Positions 8,077 to 18,008 are shown, counted from the first letter of the stretch. The stretch is 47,375 bases of DNA from Candidatus Endomicrobiellum porotermitis (GCA_031289055.1 JAITQE010000013.1:1-47375), one strand, 5' to 3'. Translations and numbers: made by a program. The notes: a model not told the origin generated them from the sequence alone.

Positions 8077-8775
8077 ATGGCTAAAATTTACAACGATATA
8101 TCGGGAATCGCGCTTTTAGACAAACCTTCGGGAATTACGTCGTTTAAAGCCGTTCTTAAAATAAAAAAAGCGTTAAACGTAAAGAAAACAGGACATTGCG
8201 GCGCTTTAGATCCGGCGGCCACTGGACTTTTGCTTGTTTTAATAGGAAAAGCGACCAAACTACAAGCTGAGTTTATGAAAAAAGACAAACTTTATACTAG
8301 TTCTTTTATTTTGGGGACAGTTACGGACACGGGCGATTTGGACGGCAACGTTATTTCTCAAAAAGATATTTCTGATATAAATATTGAAAAAATAAAAGAA
8401 GCCGCGAAATGTTTTATAGGAGAGATTTCCCAAATTCCTCCTATGTACTCGGCTTTAAAACATAAAGGGAAGAAGCTTTATGAGCTTGCCAGACAAGGCG
8501 TAGAGATTGAAAGAAAACCGAGAAAAATTGTAATAAACGAGTTTGACATAATTTCTTATTGCAACGGCGTTGTAAACGTTAGAGTTTCCTGTTCTAGCGG
8601 GACGTATATAAGAACTTTAGCTCAAGATTTGGGAAACGTCTTAGGGTGCGGGGCGACGGTCAAAACTTTGAGAAGAGAACGGATAGACGGTTTTGACGTC
8701 AAAGACGCGTTAAAATACGAAGATTGTGAAGATGTGAATAAAATAATAAAAAAACAATGCTTTTTCCTGAAATAG
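8077..8775 (+). CDS. truB: tRNA pseudouridine(55) synthase TruB
   Basis: 232 residues, a compact TruB lacking a long C-terminal PUA domain. It has LLDKPSGITSF, the catalytic-Asp motif GHCGALDPAATGLLLV, YTSSFILGTVTDTGDLDG and CSSGTYIRTLAQDLG. It makes pseudouridine 55 in the T-loop of tRNAs. It begins seven bases after nrnA and ends four bases before ribF, clearly one transcript. Confidence 0.94.
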   Translation: MAKIYNDISGIALLDKPSGITSFKAVLKIKKALNVKKTGHCGALDPAATGLLLVLIGKATKLQAEFMKKDKLYTSSFILGTVTDTGDLDGNVISQKDISDINIEKIKEAAKCFIGEISQIPPMYSALKHKGKKLYELARQGVEIERKPRKIVINEFDIISYCNGVVNVRVSCSSGTYIRTLAQDLGNVLGCGATVKTLRRERIDGFDVKDALKYEDCEDVNKIIKKQCFFLK

Positions 8776-8779
8776 AGAA

Positions 8780-9664
8780 ATGAATATAAAATCAGTCGTA
8801 ACCATTGGGACGTTTGACGGCGTGCATAAGGGTCACGGGCTTATTATAAATAAAACTTTGCGATTAGCGCAAAAGAAAAATTTAAGAAGCGTAGTAATAT
8901 CTCTTAATAAACCTGTAAAGACAGTTAGTGGCTTACTTACGACTTGCGATGAAAAAATAGAAGAAATAAGAACTTTAGGCGTTGACGAAATTATTCTTAT
9001 AAATGTCCCTTCTGAAATTTTAACTTATACTCCCGACAAATTTTTTGACGAAGTTTTGCTTGGCGAGCTGAACGTTTCCGAAATAGTATGCGGTTCCGAT
9101 TTTGCCTTTGGCAAAGATAGAAAAGGCAATGTGGGTTGGCTTAAGAAAAAGGCGAAAAATAACGGCGTCAGAGTAAATATAGTTAAATATTTGAAAAGCT
9201 CTTCAAAACAAATATCTTCATCTTATACGAGGTCGTTGATTGAAAAAGGCGAAGTAAAAAACGCCGCAAAACTATTGGGTAGGAACTACTCTTTTTTAGG
9301 CGTTCCGTTTAAAGACAAAGGACTTGGTAAAAAGTTAGGGTTTCCTACTGTAAATTTAAAAGTAGATAGCGATAAGCTTCTTCCCAAAGGCGTGTATATA
9401 AGCATGATAACGCAAAAAGACGGAATATATCCGTCTGTTACCAACATAGGTTCTAGGCTTACTTTTAGCAGAAGCGCCAATATTGTTCCTGAAACTCATA
9501 TTTTAAATTTTGACGGCGTGTGGAAAAAGGATTTGACAAAAGTAATATTGTTGAAAAAAATAAGAGACGAAAGGAAATTCGCAAATTCGGAAGTTTTAAA
9601 GTTTCAAATAGCAAAAGACGCGGCAAAAGCTTTAAGATTTTTTAAATTTAGCAAAAAAGATTGA
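8780..9664 (+). CDS. ribF: Bifunctional riboflavin kinase/FAD synthetase
   Basis: 294 residues. The N-terminal nucleotidyltransferase domain has IGTFDGVHKGHGLIINK and CGSDFAFGKDRKGN. The C-terminal flavokinase domain has GKKLGFPTVNLKVDSDKLLPKGVY and THILNF. The enzyme converts riboflavin to FMN and then FAD. It ends the rimP-ribF operon. It is slightly short, and the FAD-synthetase part looks compact, but both motif sets are present. Confidence 0.92.
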   Translation: MNIKSVVTIGTFDGVHKGHGLIINKTLRLAQKKNLRSVVISLNKPVKTVSGLLTTCDEKIEEIRTLGVDEIILINVPSEILTYTPDKFFDEVLLGELNVSEIVCGSDFAFGKDRKGNVGWLKKKAKNNGVRVNIVKYLKSSSKQISSSYTRSLIEKGEVKNAAKLLGRNYSFLGVPFKDKGLGKKLGFPTVNLKVDSDKLLPKGVYISMITQKDGIYPSVTNIGSRLTFSRSANIVPETHILNFDGVWKKDLTKVILLKKIRDERKFANSEVLKFQIAKDAAKALRFFKFSKKD

Positions 9665-9668
9665 AAAT

Positions 9669-9697
9669 TTGATATTTTTTTGGGTTTTTGATAAAAT
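9669..9697 (+). promoter_or_regulatory. Sigma-70-type promoter for the HIT-family gene
   Basis: TTGATA, exactly 17 bases, then TAAAAT. The expected start of transcription is near 9704, leaving about 29 bases before the ATG at 9733. This placement rules out the upstream ATG at 9688, which lies inside the promoter. Confidence 0.65.
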
Positions 9698-9732
9698 CTG
9701 CAATAACTTTCGCAACTTCAAATGAGGTCTTA

Positions 9733-10080
9733 ATGGCGGACGATTGTCTTTTTTGCAAAATAGCCGATGGAAAAATTCCATCTCATAAAGTTTATGAAGA
9801 TGAAGACGTTTTTGCTTTTAGAGACATAAAGCCGCAGGCTCCGGTCCATATAGCGATTATACCAAAAAAGCATATAAGCGGATTGAATAACGTTTCTCAT
9901 GAGGACGAGCAAATACTCGGTCATATTCAAGTTGTAGCTGCAAAAATAGCAAAACAGTTTTCTGAAATGAAAAATGGGTTTCGCGTTATAAATAATTGCG
10001 GAGATGACGGCGGTCAAACAGTTTTTCATATTCATTATCATCTTCTTGGAGGAAGAGTTTTTGGCTGGCCTCCCGGGTGA
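9733..10080 (+). CDS. hinT: HIT-family nucleotide hydrolase (HinT-like)
   Basis: 115 residues starting MADDCLFCKIADGKIPSHKVYEDEDVFAFRDI, the standard opening of bacterial HinT proteins. The histidine triad HIHYHLLGG is near the C-terminus. Family members hydrolyse purine phosphoramidates such as AMP-lysine. The start at 9733 is chosen because GAGGT precedes it and a promoter overlaps the earlier ATG at 9688. Confidence 0.93.
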   Translation: MADDCLFCKIADGKIPSHKVYEDEDVFAFRDIKPQAPVHIAIIPKKHISGLNNVSHEDEQILGHIQVVAAKIAKQFSEMKNGFRVINNCGDDGGQTVFHIHYHLLGGRVFGWPPG

Positions 10081-10130
10081 TTTTGGTGATAAAAATCAAA
10101 CTTTTTTAAGAAAGGCGGTGTTTTTAAAAA

Positions 10131-10340
10131 ATGGTAAATATTAAAATTCGCGAAGGAGAATCTATTGAAGATTCCATTAGGCGCTTCAAAAGAGAATGCG
10201 AAAGAAATGGAGTTATGCAAGAAATTAAGAAACGCGAATTCTACAAATCTCCAAGCGTTTTAAAGAAAGAAAAGCTTGCTGAAACAAAAAGAAAAATCCG
10301 GCGGAAAATGCTTAAAGACAACAGATGGTCAAATAAATGA
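10131..10340 (+). CDS. rpsU: 30S ribosomal protein S21
   Basis: 69 residues, very basic, with the S21 signature KIREGESIEDSIRRFKRECERNGVM followed by EIKKREFYKSPSV. S21 takes part in start-site selection on the 30S subunit. It is the first gene of the rpsU-dnaG-rpoD cluster known in Proteobacteria, here with a NIF3-family gene inserted. A terminator follows it directly. Confidence 0.96.
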   Translation: MVNIKIREGESIEDSIRRFKRECERNGVMQEIKKREFYKSPSVLKKEKLAETKRKIRRKMLKDNRWSNK

Positions 10341-10342
10341 AC

Positions 10343-10398
10343 AAATAAAAAGGGAGTTATGTTTGGCTGATTGCTAGCTCTTAACTCCTTTTTATTTT
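10343..10398 (+). terminator. Terminator between rpsU and the NIF3-family gene
   Basis: AAAAAGGGAGTTA pairs with TAACTCC plus a T-run across a loop of about 22 bases, ending TTTTTATTTT. A similarly placed terminator after rpsU sets unequal expression of rpsU, dnaG and rpoD in the E. coli macromolecular-synthesis operon; the same logic is plausible here. Confidence 0.8.
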
Positions 10399-10426
10399 AA
10401 TAACCTGTAGGCTTTAAGGCGGTAAA

Positions 10427-11383
10427 ATGAAATTAAAAGAGATTCGGGATATATTTGTCAAAGAAGGAATCAACGAAGATCCCAGAGGCTTAAAAGCTGT
10501 AGAGGCGGATTTATTAAAACGTAAAGCGGAATATGACGCTCTCTCGTCTGAAAAGAAAGAGGTTTACGATATAGAAAGTCTTGAGAATCCGTATTATGAT
10601 TCAAGAATTATTTACGGCGATAAAGATGCTGAAGCAAAAACTGTTATGGTTGGCATAGACATAGAAACGCAAGAACTTTTGCTAGCTAAAAATCTTATAA
10701 ATTCAGGAACAAAAATAGATTTAGTCATAGCGCATCATCCCGAAGGTTATGCTTATTCAACGTTTCACAGCGTTATAGGAATGCAGACGGATATTTTAAA
10801 TAAGCAGGGCATACCTATAAATATTGCGGAAAAAATTGTTTCAGAAAGAATTAGAGAAGTTCAGAAAAGCGTTCTTCCTCAAAATAACGAAAGAATTTAC
10901 GATGCCGCCAAACTTTTAAATATTCCTTTTATGACTGCGCATTCCGTCGCTGATAACCATGTCGCTTCGTTTTTACAGAGAGAAATAGACGCGTTAAAAC
11001 CTGTTTATTTAAAAGAAATAGTAGAATTGTTGAACAAATATCCAGAATACCGGCACGCGACCAGAATAGGTCACGCGCCTTTTATTTTGTGCGGAAGCGA
11101 TTCTTCAAGATGCGGAAAGGTTTTTGTGGATATGACGGGCGGGACGGAAGGACCGTTGGAATCTTTTGAAAAACTTGCGTCGGCCGGAGTAGGCGCTATA
11201 GTTGGAATGCATTTAAGCGCGAAAGCCGCTAAAGAAGCGGAAAAATATCGTTTAAACGTTATTTTAGCTGGACATATTTCGTCTGACAATTTGGGTCTTA
11301 ATCTTTTGTTTGACAAACTTGAAAGTAAAGCCGGCAAACTTGAATTTGTAGAATGTTCAGGGTTTAGAAGATTCAGAAGATAA
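10427..11383 (+). CDS. NIF3-family dinuclear metal protein
   Basis: 318 residues. It carries the metal-binding signature AHHPEG (residues about 101-106) and the C-terminal GHISSDN, matching the NIF3/YbgI family, which holds a di-metal centre in a hexameric ring. Family members have been called GTP cyclohydrolase I type 2, but the function is not secure. An N-terminal helical extension (about 60 residues) precedes the core. It sits between rpsU and dnaG with a one-base gap to dnaG, so it is co-transcribed with the replication primase. Confidence 0.8.
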   Translation: MKLKEIRDIFVKEGINEDPRGLKAVEADLLKRKAEYDALSSEKKEVYDIESLENPYYDSRIIYGDKDAEAKTVMVGIDIETQELLLAKNLINSGTKIDLVIAHHPEGYAYSTFHSVIGMQTDILNKQGIPINIAEKIVSERIREVQKSVLPQNNERIYDAAKLLNIPFMTAHSVADNHVASFLQREIDALKPVYLKEIVELLNKYPEYRHATRIGHAPFILCGSDSSRCGKVFVDMTGGTEGPLESFEKLASAGVGAIVGMHLSAKAAKEAEKYRLNVILAGHISSDNLGLNLLFDKLESKAGKLEFVECSGFRRFRR

Positions 11384-11384
11384 A

Positions 11385-13145
11385 ATGGCTATATCTGAAG
11401 ATATAATAGAAAGAATAAGACTCTCAAACAACATAGAGTCTGTTGCGAGGGAGTATCTTCCGGATTTGAAAAGGGCGGGTCGCAACTGGAAAGCCCGCTG
11501 TCCTTTTCATAATGAGAAAACTCCGTCTTTTATGGTAAGCCCTGAGAAAGGCATTTTTAGATGTTTCGGCTGTAATGCGGCGGGAGATGTTTTTAAGTTT
11601 GTTATGCTTGCGGACAATATGTCTTGGATTGAAGCTGTAAGGAAATTGGCTCAAAAAGCGGGAATAGCAATTGAGGAAATAAAACAAAATACAATAAGAG
11701 CGTCAGATAAATCTAAACTATTTGACGTTTTGGAAAATTCGGCTATATTCTATCATAGATGTTTGCTTGAAGATTCAAGCGCAGGCAAGGTTAGAGAATA
11801 TCTAAAGAGCCGCGGTATAACAATGGATACCGTAAATAAGTTCAATCTTGGTTTTGCTCCGAAAGGGCGGCTTTTGCAATCGGCTTTGAAAAAAGGGCAT
11901 ACTACCGACGAGCTTGCAAGGGCGGGTTTAATGACCAAAACTGAGAGAGGGGCTTTTTTTGAGTATATGTCAGAACGCATTGTATTTCCGATTTATGATG
12001 CGCAGGGAAGGGTAGTTGCGTTTGGCGGCAGAAGTATTGGAAATCAAGAGCCTAAATATTTGAATACTCCGGAAACAATTGTTTATTCTAAATCGTCAAA
12101 TCTTTACGGCTTGCACCAAACTCTGCCCGAGCTTAGAAAAGGAAGAAAGATGATTGTGCTTGAAGGGTATATGGATGTTGTTATTCCGCAGCAGTTTGGC
12201 ATAGTCGGAGCGGTAGCGACACTAGGCACGGCGTTTACCAGCAATCATGCGAAACTAGTCGCAAGATATTCTGACGATGTAACGTTGCTTTTTGACGCGG
12301 ATAACGCCGGCAGGTCGGCTACGCAGAGGGCTTTGGAAGTTTTGACAGAGAGCGGCATAGAGTCCAAAGTTTCTTCTTTACCGGAACATGTCGACGCTGA
12401 TGAATATCTGAATCAGCATGGAAAAGAAAAGTTTTTAAAATTATTGGCAGATAGTTCTAAAAGCGCTATAGATTTTATGATTGACAGAGTTTATCGGGGC
12501 GCGTCGCCGGTTGGAAAAGTCGGTTCGCCTGAAACTAAAGCTAAAGCGGTGTCAATTCTTTTAGATTTTGTATCAAAAAGTTCAAATGCAATAATTCAAA
12601 GAGAATGGATAAAGAAAATATCTCAACATATAAATGTATACGAAGAGGCTGTTTGGAAAGAGTTTAAAAAGGAGCGAAATCTGAAAAAAAAGAGCTATTT
12701 TAACGACGATGTTAAAAATTTGACTTCTGAAGCGGTCAAAAGTAAAAAGATTGCGATGTCTTTGGAAGAAAATCTCTTAAATCTGATTTTAAATAGTAGA
12801 GATTATGTCAATAGAGTTGGAGTAGATTTTTCTCAAGATGCGAGATGCCAGAAAGTTTACGATTTGTTGGCTTCAGGCTTAAGCGATGCGGAAATATTAA
12901 ACAAGCTATCGCCTGAAGAAATCGTATGGTTTTCAGAGCTTACTTTAAATTCAATTGAATATAACGATGTAAACAAAGCTTTTTTAAATATCTTAAGAGA
13001 CATGGAAGAATATAGTCATAAAAGAAGAAGACAAGAGCTTGAGAAGGAAATTCTTTTGATGACAGAAGGTAAGAAAGAAAAAGACGATGCTTTATTTGAA
13101 GAGTATAAAAAATTAACAGTCCTTTTAAAGGGGTCGGGGAATTGA
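11385..13145 (+). CDS. dnaG: DNA primase
   Basis: 586 residues. The CHC2 zinc finger ([11 protein letters not shown], then [11 protein letters not shown]) is at about 40-70. The catalytic core has [21 protein letters not shown] and [19 protein letters not shown]. The TOPRIM domain carries VLEGYMDVV and [14 protein letters not shown]-terminal helicase-interaction region follows. DnaG makes RNA primers at the replication fork. The gene overlaps neither neighbour but is separated by a single base from both NIF3 and rpoD. Confidence 0.97.
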   Translation: MAISEDIIERIRLSNNIESVAREYLPDLKRAGRNWKARCPFHNEKTPSFMVSPEKGIFRCFGCNAAGDVFKFVMLADNMSWIEAVRKLAQKAGIAIEEIKQNTIRASDKSKLFDVLENSAIFYHRCLLEDSSAGKVREYLKSRGITMDTVNKFNLGFAPKGRLLQSALKKGHTTDELARAGLMTKTERGAFFEYMSERIVFPIYDAQGRVVAFGGRSIGNQEPKYLNTPETIVYSKSSNLYGLHQTLPELRKGRKMIVLEGYMDVVIPQQFGIVGAVATLGTAFTSNHAKLVARYSDDVTLLFDADNAGRSATQRALEVLTESGIESKVSSLPEHVDADEYLNQHGKEKFLKLLADSSKSAIDFMIDRVYRGASPVGKVGSPETKAKAVSILLDFVSKSSNAIIQREWIKKISQHINVYEEAVWKEFKKERNLKKKSYFNDDVKNLTSEAVKSKKIAMSLEENLLNLILNSRDYVNRVGVDFSQDARCQKVYDLLASGLSDAEILNKLSPEEIVWFSELTLNSIEYNDVNKAFLNILRDMEEYSHKRRRQELEKEILLMTEGKKEKDDALFEEYKKLTVLLKGSGN

Positions 13146-13146
13146 A

Positions 13147-14865
13147 ATGGCAAAAAAAGATTTATTTCAAGATTTAATTGACGTCGGTAAAGAGCAGGGA
13201 TATCTTACATATGAAGATATAAGCAATAATCTTCCGCAAAAATGTATGGTTGCTGAAAAAATTGACAGTTTTTTTTGCGTTTTGGAAGACCGCGGTATTT
13301 GCGTTCTGCAGGATAAAGATGTTGAAAAAGAGAAAAGGAATGCTGCGGAAGCCGTTGAACAGTCCGTAAAAATAACAGAAGAAAAAGAAGATATAAATCC
13401 CGTAAGAATGTATTTAAGCGAGATGGCAAAAGTTCCTTTGCTTGAAAGATCTGTTGAAATTGAGTTGGCAAAAAATATAAGAGAAAATGAGAAGAAGCTT
13501 AAATTGATAGTTTTGGAATCTCCGCTTATAATAAAAGAAATAAGAAATTGGGAAAATCTTATAAGTCAGCAGGAAATGACTACTAAGGAGTTGATGCCCA
13601 GAGGAAGAAAGTCTCAAGCTCAGCTAAGAGGAATGGGTGTAAAAATAAAGACGACCGTAAAGAAAATAAGTCTTATAGAAAAAAATATAAACTTTTGCGA
13701 GGAAAAGTTAAAACTTAAATCTATATCTCAGAAAGATAGAGAACGTCATTTAAATAAAGTTAAAGAGCTTCGCGGCGAGATAATAAATCTCATTGTAAGC
13801 CTTAATTTGAATCAAGATAAAATTAAAAGGCTTATAAATAAAATTAAAACTATAGCCCAGAGGCTTAACGAGATAAAAGACAGCGTTAGACGATTTGACC
13901 GAAGATATAATAATTCTTTTTCAAAAGTTCAGACTTTATTCAAACAGTATGAAGCTGGCAGTATTTCAGCCGCTGATTTTAAAAAATTTACGAGCGCGCC
14001 GGTAAAAGACGCGAATGAAGATATAGAAAATCTTAAAATTTTGCTTGAAAAACAAGCAAATATGCAGGAAGGTTTTGTTATAAGCATTGAAGAAATGATA
14101 GAAACTGACAGAAAAATAAGAGAGCTTGAAGAAGTTATTCATAGAGATAAAATGAAACTTATTGAAGCTAATTTTAGACTTGTCGTTTCTATAGCTAAAA
14201 AACATATAGGCATAAGCAATTTGGAATTGTCTGATCTTATACAGGAAGGAAATCTTGGACTTTCTAAGGCTGTTGAGAAGTTTGAGTGGAGGAGGGGCTT
14301 TAAGTTTTCAACTTACGCTACATGGTGGATAAGACAGTCTATAAACAGAGCTATTGCCGATCAGTCAAGAACTATAAGAATTCCCGTTCATATGAAAGAA
14401 CTTATATCAAAACTTACAAAAGTCAAAAAGAAATTCCAACAGGATATAGGTAGAGAGCCAACAATAGAAGAATATGGCAAATCTTTAAGGCTTTCTACTG
14501 ACAGAGTAAGAAAAATTTTGAAAATGATGCAGGAGCCGGTTTCTTTGGCTACTCCTATAGGCGAAGAAGAAGATTCAAGGTTAGAAGATTTTATAGAAGA
14601 TAATAATAGTCCAAGTCCTGTAGCTAAGACGCAACAATATAGACTGCAGCTTGAGCTTGAAAAAGTGTTAAACACCTTAAGTCCTAGAGAGGCTGAAATC
14701 ATAAGCTTAAGATACGGAATAGGCATTGGATATCCAAACACTCTTGAAGAAGTTGGTAAGAAGTTTGGCGTTACCAGAGAAAGAGTAAGGCAGATAGAAG
14801 CAAAAGCTATAAGAAAACTAAAACATCCTAGTAGGAGCAAATCTCTTCGCGAATATTTGGATTAG
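13147..14865 (+). CDS. rpoD: Primary RNA polymerase sigma factor (sigma-70/RpoD)
   Basis: 572 residues. Region 1.1 is at the N-terminus and region 1.2 starts [21 protein letters not shown] Lys-rich non-conserved region of about 220 residues follows. Region 2 holds [34 protein letters not shown] and [13 protein letters not shown]. Region 3 is [10 protein letters not shown], and region 4 has [14 protein letters not shown] and [17 protein letters not shown]. It is the housekeeping sigma factor, consistent with the clear -35/-10 promoters seen in this window. Confidence 0.97.
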   Translation: MAKKDLFQDLIDVGKEQGYLTYEDISNNLPQKCMVAEKIDSFFCVLEDRGICVLQDKDVEKEKRNAAEAVEQSVKITEEKEDINPVRMYLSEMAKVPLLERSVEIELAKNIRENEKKLKLIVLESPLIIKEIRNWENLISQQEMTTKELMPRGRKSQAQLRGMGVKIKTTVKKISLIEKNINFCEEKLKLKSISQKDRERHLNKVKELRGEIINLIVSLNLNQDKIKRLINKIKTIAQRLNEIKDSVRRFDRRYNNSFSKVQTLFKQYEAGSISAADFKKFTSAPVKDANEDIENLKILLEKQANMQEGFVISIEEMIETDRKIRELEEVIHRDKMKLIEANFRLVVSIAKKHIGISNLELSDLIQEGNLGLSKAVEKFEWRRGFKFSTYATWWIRQSINRAIADQSRTIRIPVHMKELISKLTKVKKKFQQDIGREPTIEEYGKSLRLSTDRVRKILKMMQEPVSLATPIGEEEDSRLEDFIEDNNSPSPVAKTQQYRLQLELEKVLNTLSPREAEIISLRYGIGIGYPNTLEEVGKKFGVTRERVRQIEAKAIRKLKHPSRSKSLREYLD

Positions 14866-14888
14866 ATGAACTATTTTCGGATATAGTG

Positions 14889-14934
14889 CAAATAAAACGA
14901 GCGTCTTTATTTTTTAAGACGCTCGTTTTATTTG
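14889..14934. terminator. Bidirectional terminator between rpoD and nrdG
   Basis: A perfect 19-bp inverted repeat (core AAAACGAGCGTCTT) around an eight-base T-rich loop, with A/T runs on both flanks. It lies between the convergent ends of rpoD (+) and nrdG (-) and can serve both. Confidence 0.92.
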
Positions 14935-14966
14935 TTTGCTGGTTTTAAACTATGCTTAAATCTATT

Positions 14967-15548
14967 TCAAATCGACTGTTTCCTGCATTCTTGGACGATG
15001 TGCGTTGATCCCGCTGTCGCTTCTTTAATGACTGATAAGTCTACGTCGTTTAAAATATCAGCGTCGTAGGTAGTTCTGAAAAGATGTGGAACTCCTGAAG
15101 ATTGAATTATTTTGAACGATTGTTTTATCACGTCTAAATCGCCTTTAAAAAATAAATTATATTTGTCCGCAGGCGACTTTATGTCCATAGCGATAAAATC
15201 TAAAAGATTTTTATCAATTAAATCTTTTAAAACTTTAGGGTTTGCCCCATTAGTGTCAAGCTTTACAAAAAAATTTAATTTTTTTATTTCTACTATAAAT
15301 TCCGCTAAATCTTTCTGAAGAGTAGGTTCTCCGCCTGTTATAACAACGCCTTTAAAAAGTTTCTGTCTTTTCTTTAAAAAACTGAAGACTTCTTTATCGC
15401 TTATGCTTGTCTCAAACAAACTAGGATAGACTAACTGGGGGTTATGGCAATACGGACATGCCATATTGCAGCCTTGCGTAAAAACAACCGCTGCGGGAAC
15501 CCCCGGATAGTCTATCAATGATAATTTCTGTAATCCGCCAATTTGCAT
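14967..15548 (-). CDS. nrdG: Anaerobic ribonucleotide reductase activating protein (radical SAM)
   Basis: 193 residues. The radical-SAM cluster motif is CNMACPYC (Cys27, 31, 34), preceded by LSLIDYPGVPAAVVFTQG and followed by GVVITGGEPTLQ. It generates the glycyl radical on class III ribonucleotide reductase using SAM and a 4Fe-4S cluster. It starts two bases after the small glycyl-radical ORF, so all three genes are one operon. Confidence 0.94.
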   Translation of the reverse strand: MQIGGLQKLSLIDYPGVPAAVVFTQGCNMACPYCHNPQLVYPSLFETSISDKEVFSFLKKRQKLFKGVVITGGEPTLQKDLAEFIVEIKKLNFFVKLDTNGANPKVLKDLIDKNLLDFIAMDIKSPADKYNLFFKGDLDVIKQSFKIIQSSGVPHLFRTTYDADILNDVDLSVIKEATAGSTHIVQECRKQSI

Positions 15549-15550
15549 AT

Positions 15551-15730
15551 TTATTTACAAGGACAATATGTCTTACGTATCTTAAACTCTTCTTTTTTAC
15601 CTTCATTCCATAAAGAAACGGGTCTCAAATAACCGACGACTCTTGAATAAACTTCGCACTTTGTGCCTTCAATACAATCTCTTTTTGCCTTTAATTCGTT
15701 AATCTTTTCCTGAATTTCATTGACGGTCAT
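15551..15730 (-). CDS. Free-standing glycyl-radical segment of anaerobic ribonucleotide reductase
   Basis: 59 residues starting MTVNEIQEKINELK. The core EVYSRVVGYLRPV (residues 26-38) followed by WNEGKKEEF matches the extreme C-terminus of class III NrdD, where the Gly of the RVxGY motif (Gly33 here) carries the radical. It has its own strong RBS (AAGGAG, seven bases before the ATG at 15730) and a short helical N-terminus, so it is a separate protein and not merely a broken tail. A longer frame from 15784 overlaps nrdD and lacks support. Four cysteines (19, 25, 56, 58) could bind metal. Confidence 0.85.
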   Translation of the reverse strand: MTVNEIQEKINELKAKRDCIEGTKCEVYSRVVGYLRPVSLWNEGKKEEFKIRKTYCPCK

Positions 15731-15746
15731 TTTGAATCTCCTTAGT

Positions 15747-17807
15747 TTAGTGCGCGTTAGCGCTTGCATATAACGCGCTCTCAAGCGATTTTATTTGTCG
15801 GTCTATCTCGTCGTATTTTTCATTTTTACACTTTGGACATTCTTGATGCTCTCCTTCAAGGTACCCGCACTTAGGGCAGACGCTGAAAGTTGGCGTTATT
15901 GAAAAATACGGCAGACTGTAGTTTTCGCATACTGTTTTTATAAAAGTTTTTAGAGATTCCGTATCTTTAATTCTTTCGCCCATAAATATGTGCATAACCG
16001 TTCCTCCCGTGTATTTGGACTGCATAGAATCCTGCAAATTTAAATTTTCAAAAATATCGTCGGTATAATTTACGGGCAACTGGCTTGAATTTGTATAAAA
16101 AGGAGTATCGGCTTTTTCGTTTGCGGAAATAATATCCGGATACTTTTTTGCGTCAATCTTTGCAAGCCTATATGAAGTTCCTTCGGCAGGCGTCGCTTCA
16201 AGATTGTAATTATTTCCCGTTTCCTGTTGGTATTGAATTAGCGTTTCTCTCATAAAGTCCAATATTTTTTCGCCGAAAGCTTTTCCTTTTTCGCTGCCGA
16301 CTCCCTCGCCAAATAGGTTTACGCAAGCTTCGTTCAATCCGACTATGCCTATTGTTGAGAAGTGATTTTTCCAGTACTCGTTAAAGCGCTGTTTTACGCT
16401 TCTTAAATAGAAGCTCATATATGGATACAAATTGCTTGCGGTTAGTTTTTCCAAAACAGTTCTCTTTATTTCTAAACTTTGTTTTGCCGTATCCATTACC
16501 CGTTTAAGTCTTTCCATAAAATCAGCTTCACTTTTGGATAAGTATCCAAGTCTCGGAAAGTTTACGGTTACAACTCCTATAGATCCGGTTAGAGGAGAAG
16601 CCCCAAAAAGCCCTCCGCCTCTTTTTTGCAGCTCGCGATTATCTATTCTAAGACGGCAGCACATGCTTCTTGCGTCTTCAGGCTTCATGTCGGAATTTAT
16701 AAAGTTTGCGAAATACGGAACGCCGTACTTAGCCGTAATATCCCACAAAGCTTTTATATTAGGATTGTGCCAGTCAAAATCTTGCGTTATGTTATAGGTG
16801 GGTATGGGAAATGTGAAAACTCTTCCCTTCGCGTCGCCTTCAAGCATAAGTTCCAAAAAAATCTGATTTAGAATATCCATTTCTTTCTGAAATTCGCCGT
16901 ACTTTTTATCTTGGTGTTCTCCGCTGATAATAACAGGTTCGTCCTTATAATGCGGAGCTACCGTTAAATCTAAAGTTAGATTTGTAAAAGGCGTTTGAAA
17001 ACCTACTCGTGTCGGCACGTTTATATTAAACAAAAACTCTTGTAAAGCCTGTTTTACTTCTTTATATGTGAGCTTATCATAGTAAATAAAAGGAGCAAGG
17101 AGAGTGTCAAAATTGGAAAATGCCTGAGCGCCTGCGCTTTCTCCTTGGAGAGTATAAAAAAAGTTTACAATTTGCCCTAACGCCGTTCTAAAATGTTTCG
17201 CAGGTTTGGCTTCAGACTTTCCTGAAACGCCCTTAAAGCCGCTTATTAGCAGATCTTGCAGATCCCAGCCTACGCAGTAAGCTCCTAAAAGCCCCAAATC
17301 ATGTATGTGAAAGTCGCCGTCGGAATGCGCTCTTCTTATATTTTCAGGATAAATCTCGTTCAGCCAATATATTTTGCTTATTTCGGAGGAAATATAGTTG
17401 TTTAATCCCTGCAATGAATAAGACATATTGCTGTTTTCGTTTACTTGCCAGTCCAATTTTTTCAAATATTGGTCAACCAAGTCTACGTTAAACGCGGAAG
17501 TTATTTCTCTGATTTTATTGTGTTGATCGCGGTATAATATATAAGCTTTTGCGGTTTTTTTATACAAAGATAAAAGCAAAACTTCTTCAACCGCATCTTG
17601 AATTTTTTCTATTGAAGGTTTTCCGTCTTCTATAGAGTTTTCAAGTACGGATAAAGTTTTGACGGTAAGTTTGTCCGCGATATCTTGCCCAAATTCTCCC
17701 GTAGCTTTTCCAGCTTTCGCTATTGCCGCGGCAATTTTTTTAGGATTAAAAGATTCCTTGTTTCCGTCTCTTTTTACAATTGAACTAAAAATTTTTTCAT
17801 TTTCCAC
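15747..17807 (-). CDS. nrdD: Anaerobic ribonucleoside-triphosphate reductase, large chain lacking its glycyl-radical tail
   Basis: 686 residues. An ATP-cone begins SSIVKRDGNKESFNPKKIAAAI (about 8-95). The catalytic barrel includes GDFHIHDLG, the cysteine-bearing SMCCRLRIDN and RGGGLFGASPLTGSIGVVTVN. A zinc ribbon CPKCGYLEGEHQECPKC is near the end. The chain then stops (ESALYASANAH) without the RVxGY glycyl-radical loop that normally follows; that loop is encoded by the next gene, 16 bases downstream. Start is GTG at 17807 with GAGG seven bases upstream. The enzyme makes dNTPs without oxygen. Confidence 0.94.
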   Translation of the reverse strand: MENEKIFSSIVKRDGNKESFNPKKIAAAIAKAGKATGEFGQDIADKLTVKTLSVLENSIEDGKPSIEKIQDAVEEVLLLSLYKKTAKAYILYRDQHNKIREITSAFNVDLVDQYLKKLDWQVNENSNMSYSLQGLNNYISSEISKIYWLNEIYPENIRRAHSDGDFHIHDLGLLGAYCVGWDLQDLLISGFKGVSGKSEAKPAKHFRTALGQIVNFFYTLQGESAGAQAFSNFDTLLAPFIYYDKLTYKEVKQALQEFLFNINVPTRVGFQTPFTNLTLDLTVAPHYKDEPVIISGEHQDKKYGEFQKEMDILNQIFLELMLEGDAKGRVFTFPIPTYNITQDFDWHNPNIKALWDITAKYGVPYFANFINSDMKPEDARSMCCRLRIDNRELQKRGGGLFGASPLTGSIGVVTVNFPRLGYLSKSEADFMERLKRVMDTAKQSLEIKRTVLEKLTASNLYPYMSFYLRSVKQRFNEYWKNHFSTIGIVGLNEACVNLFGEGVGSEKGKAFGEKILDFMRETLIQYQQETGNNYNLEATPAEGTSYRLAKIDAKKYPDIISANEKADTPFYTNSSQLPVNYTDDIFENLNLQDSMQSKYTGGTVMHIFMGERIKDTESLKTFIKTVCENYSLPYFSITPTFSVCPKCGYLEGEHQECPKCKNEKYDEIDRQIKSLESALYASANAH

Positions 17808-18008
17808 AAAAATTCCTCTTTAAAAAAATAAAAATCTCCATGCCTTTTATCACAAAACTATAAAACCGTATGTAATTTGCTATTTTGAGTTAGTTGGAGT
17901 CTCTGACGCGTTTATTTAAATGAGCAAAGTGACGCTGTTTACTGTATAAGAAATGCTATGAACTTTCTGTTAATCCGATTTAGAAGCCAAAAGTCTGCAA
18001 TGCTTATA

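Noticed and set aside
9688-9732. A longer HIT-family protein starting at 9688
   Set aside because: The region holds a TTGATA-N17-TAAAAT promoter, and the family N-terminus begins at 9733.
15731-15784. A 77-residue version of the glycyl-radical protein
   Set aside because: The extra 18 residues overlap nrdD and lack a ribosome site, while AAGGAG directly precedes the ATG at 15730.
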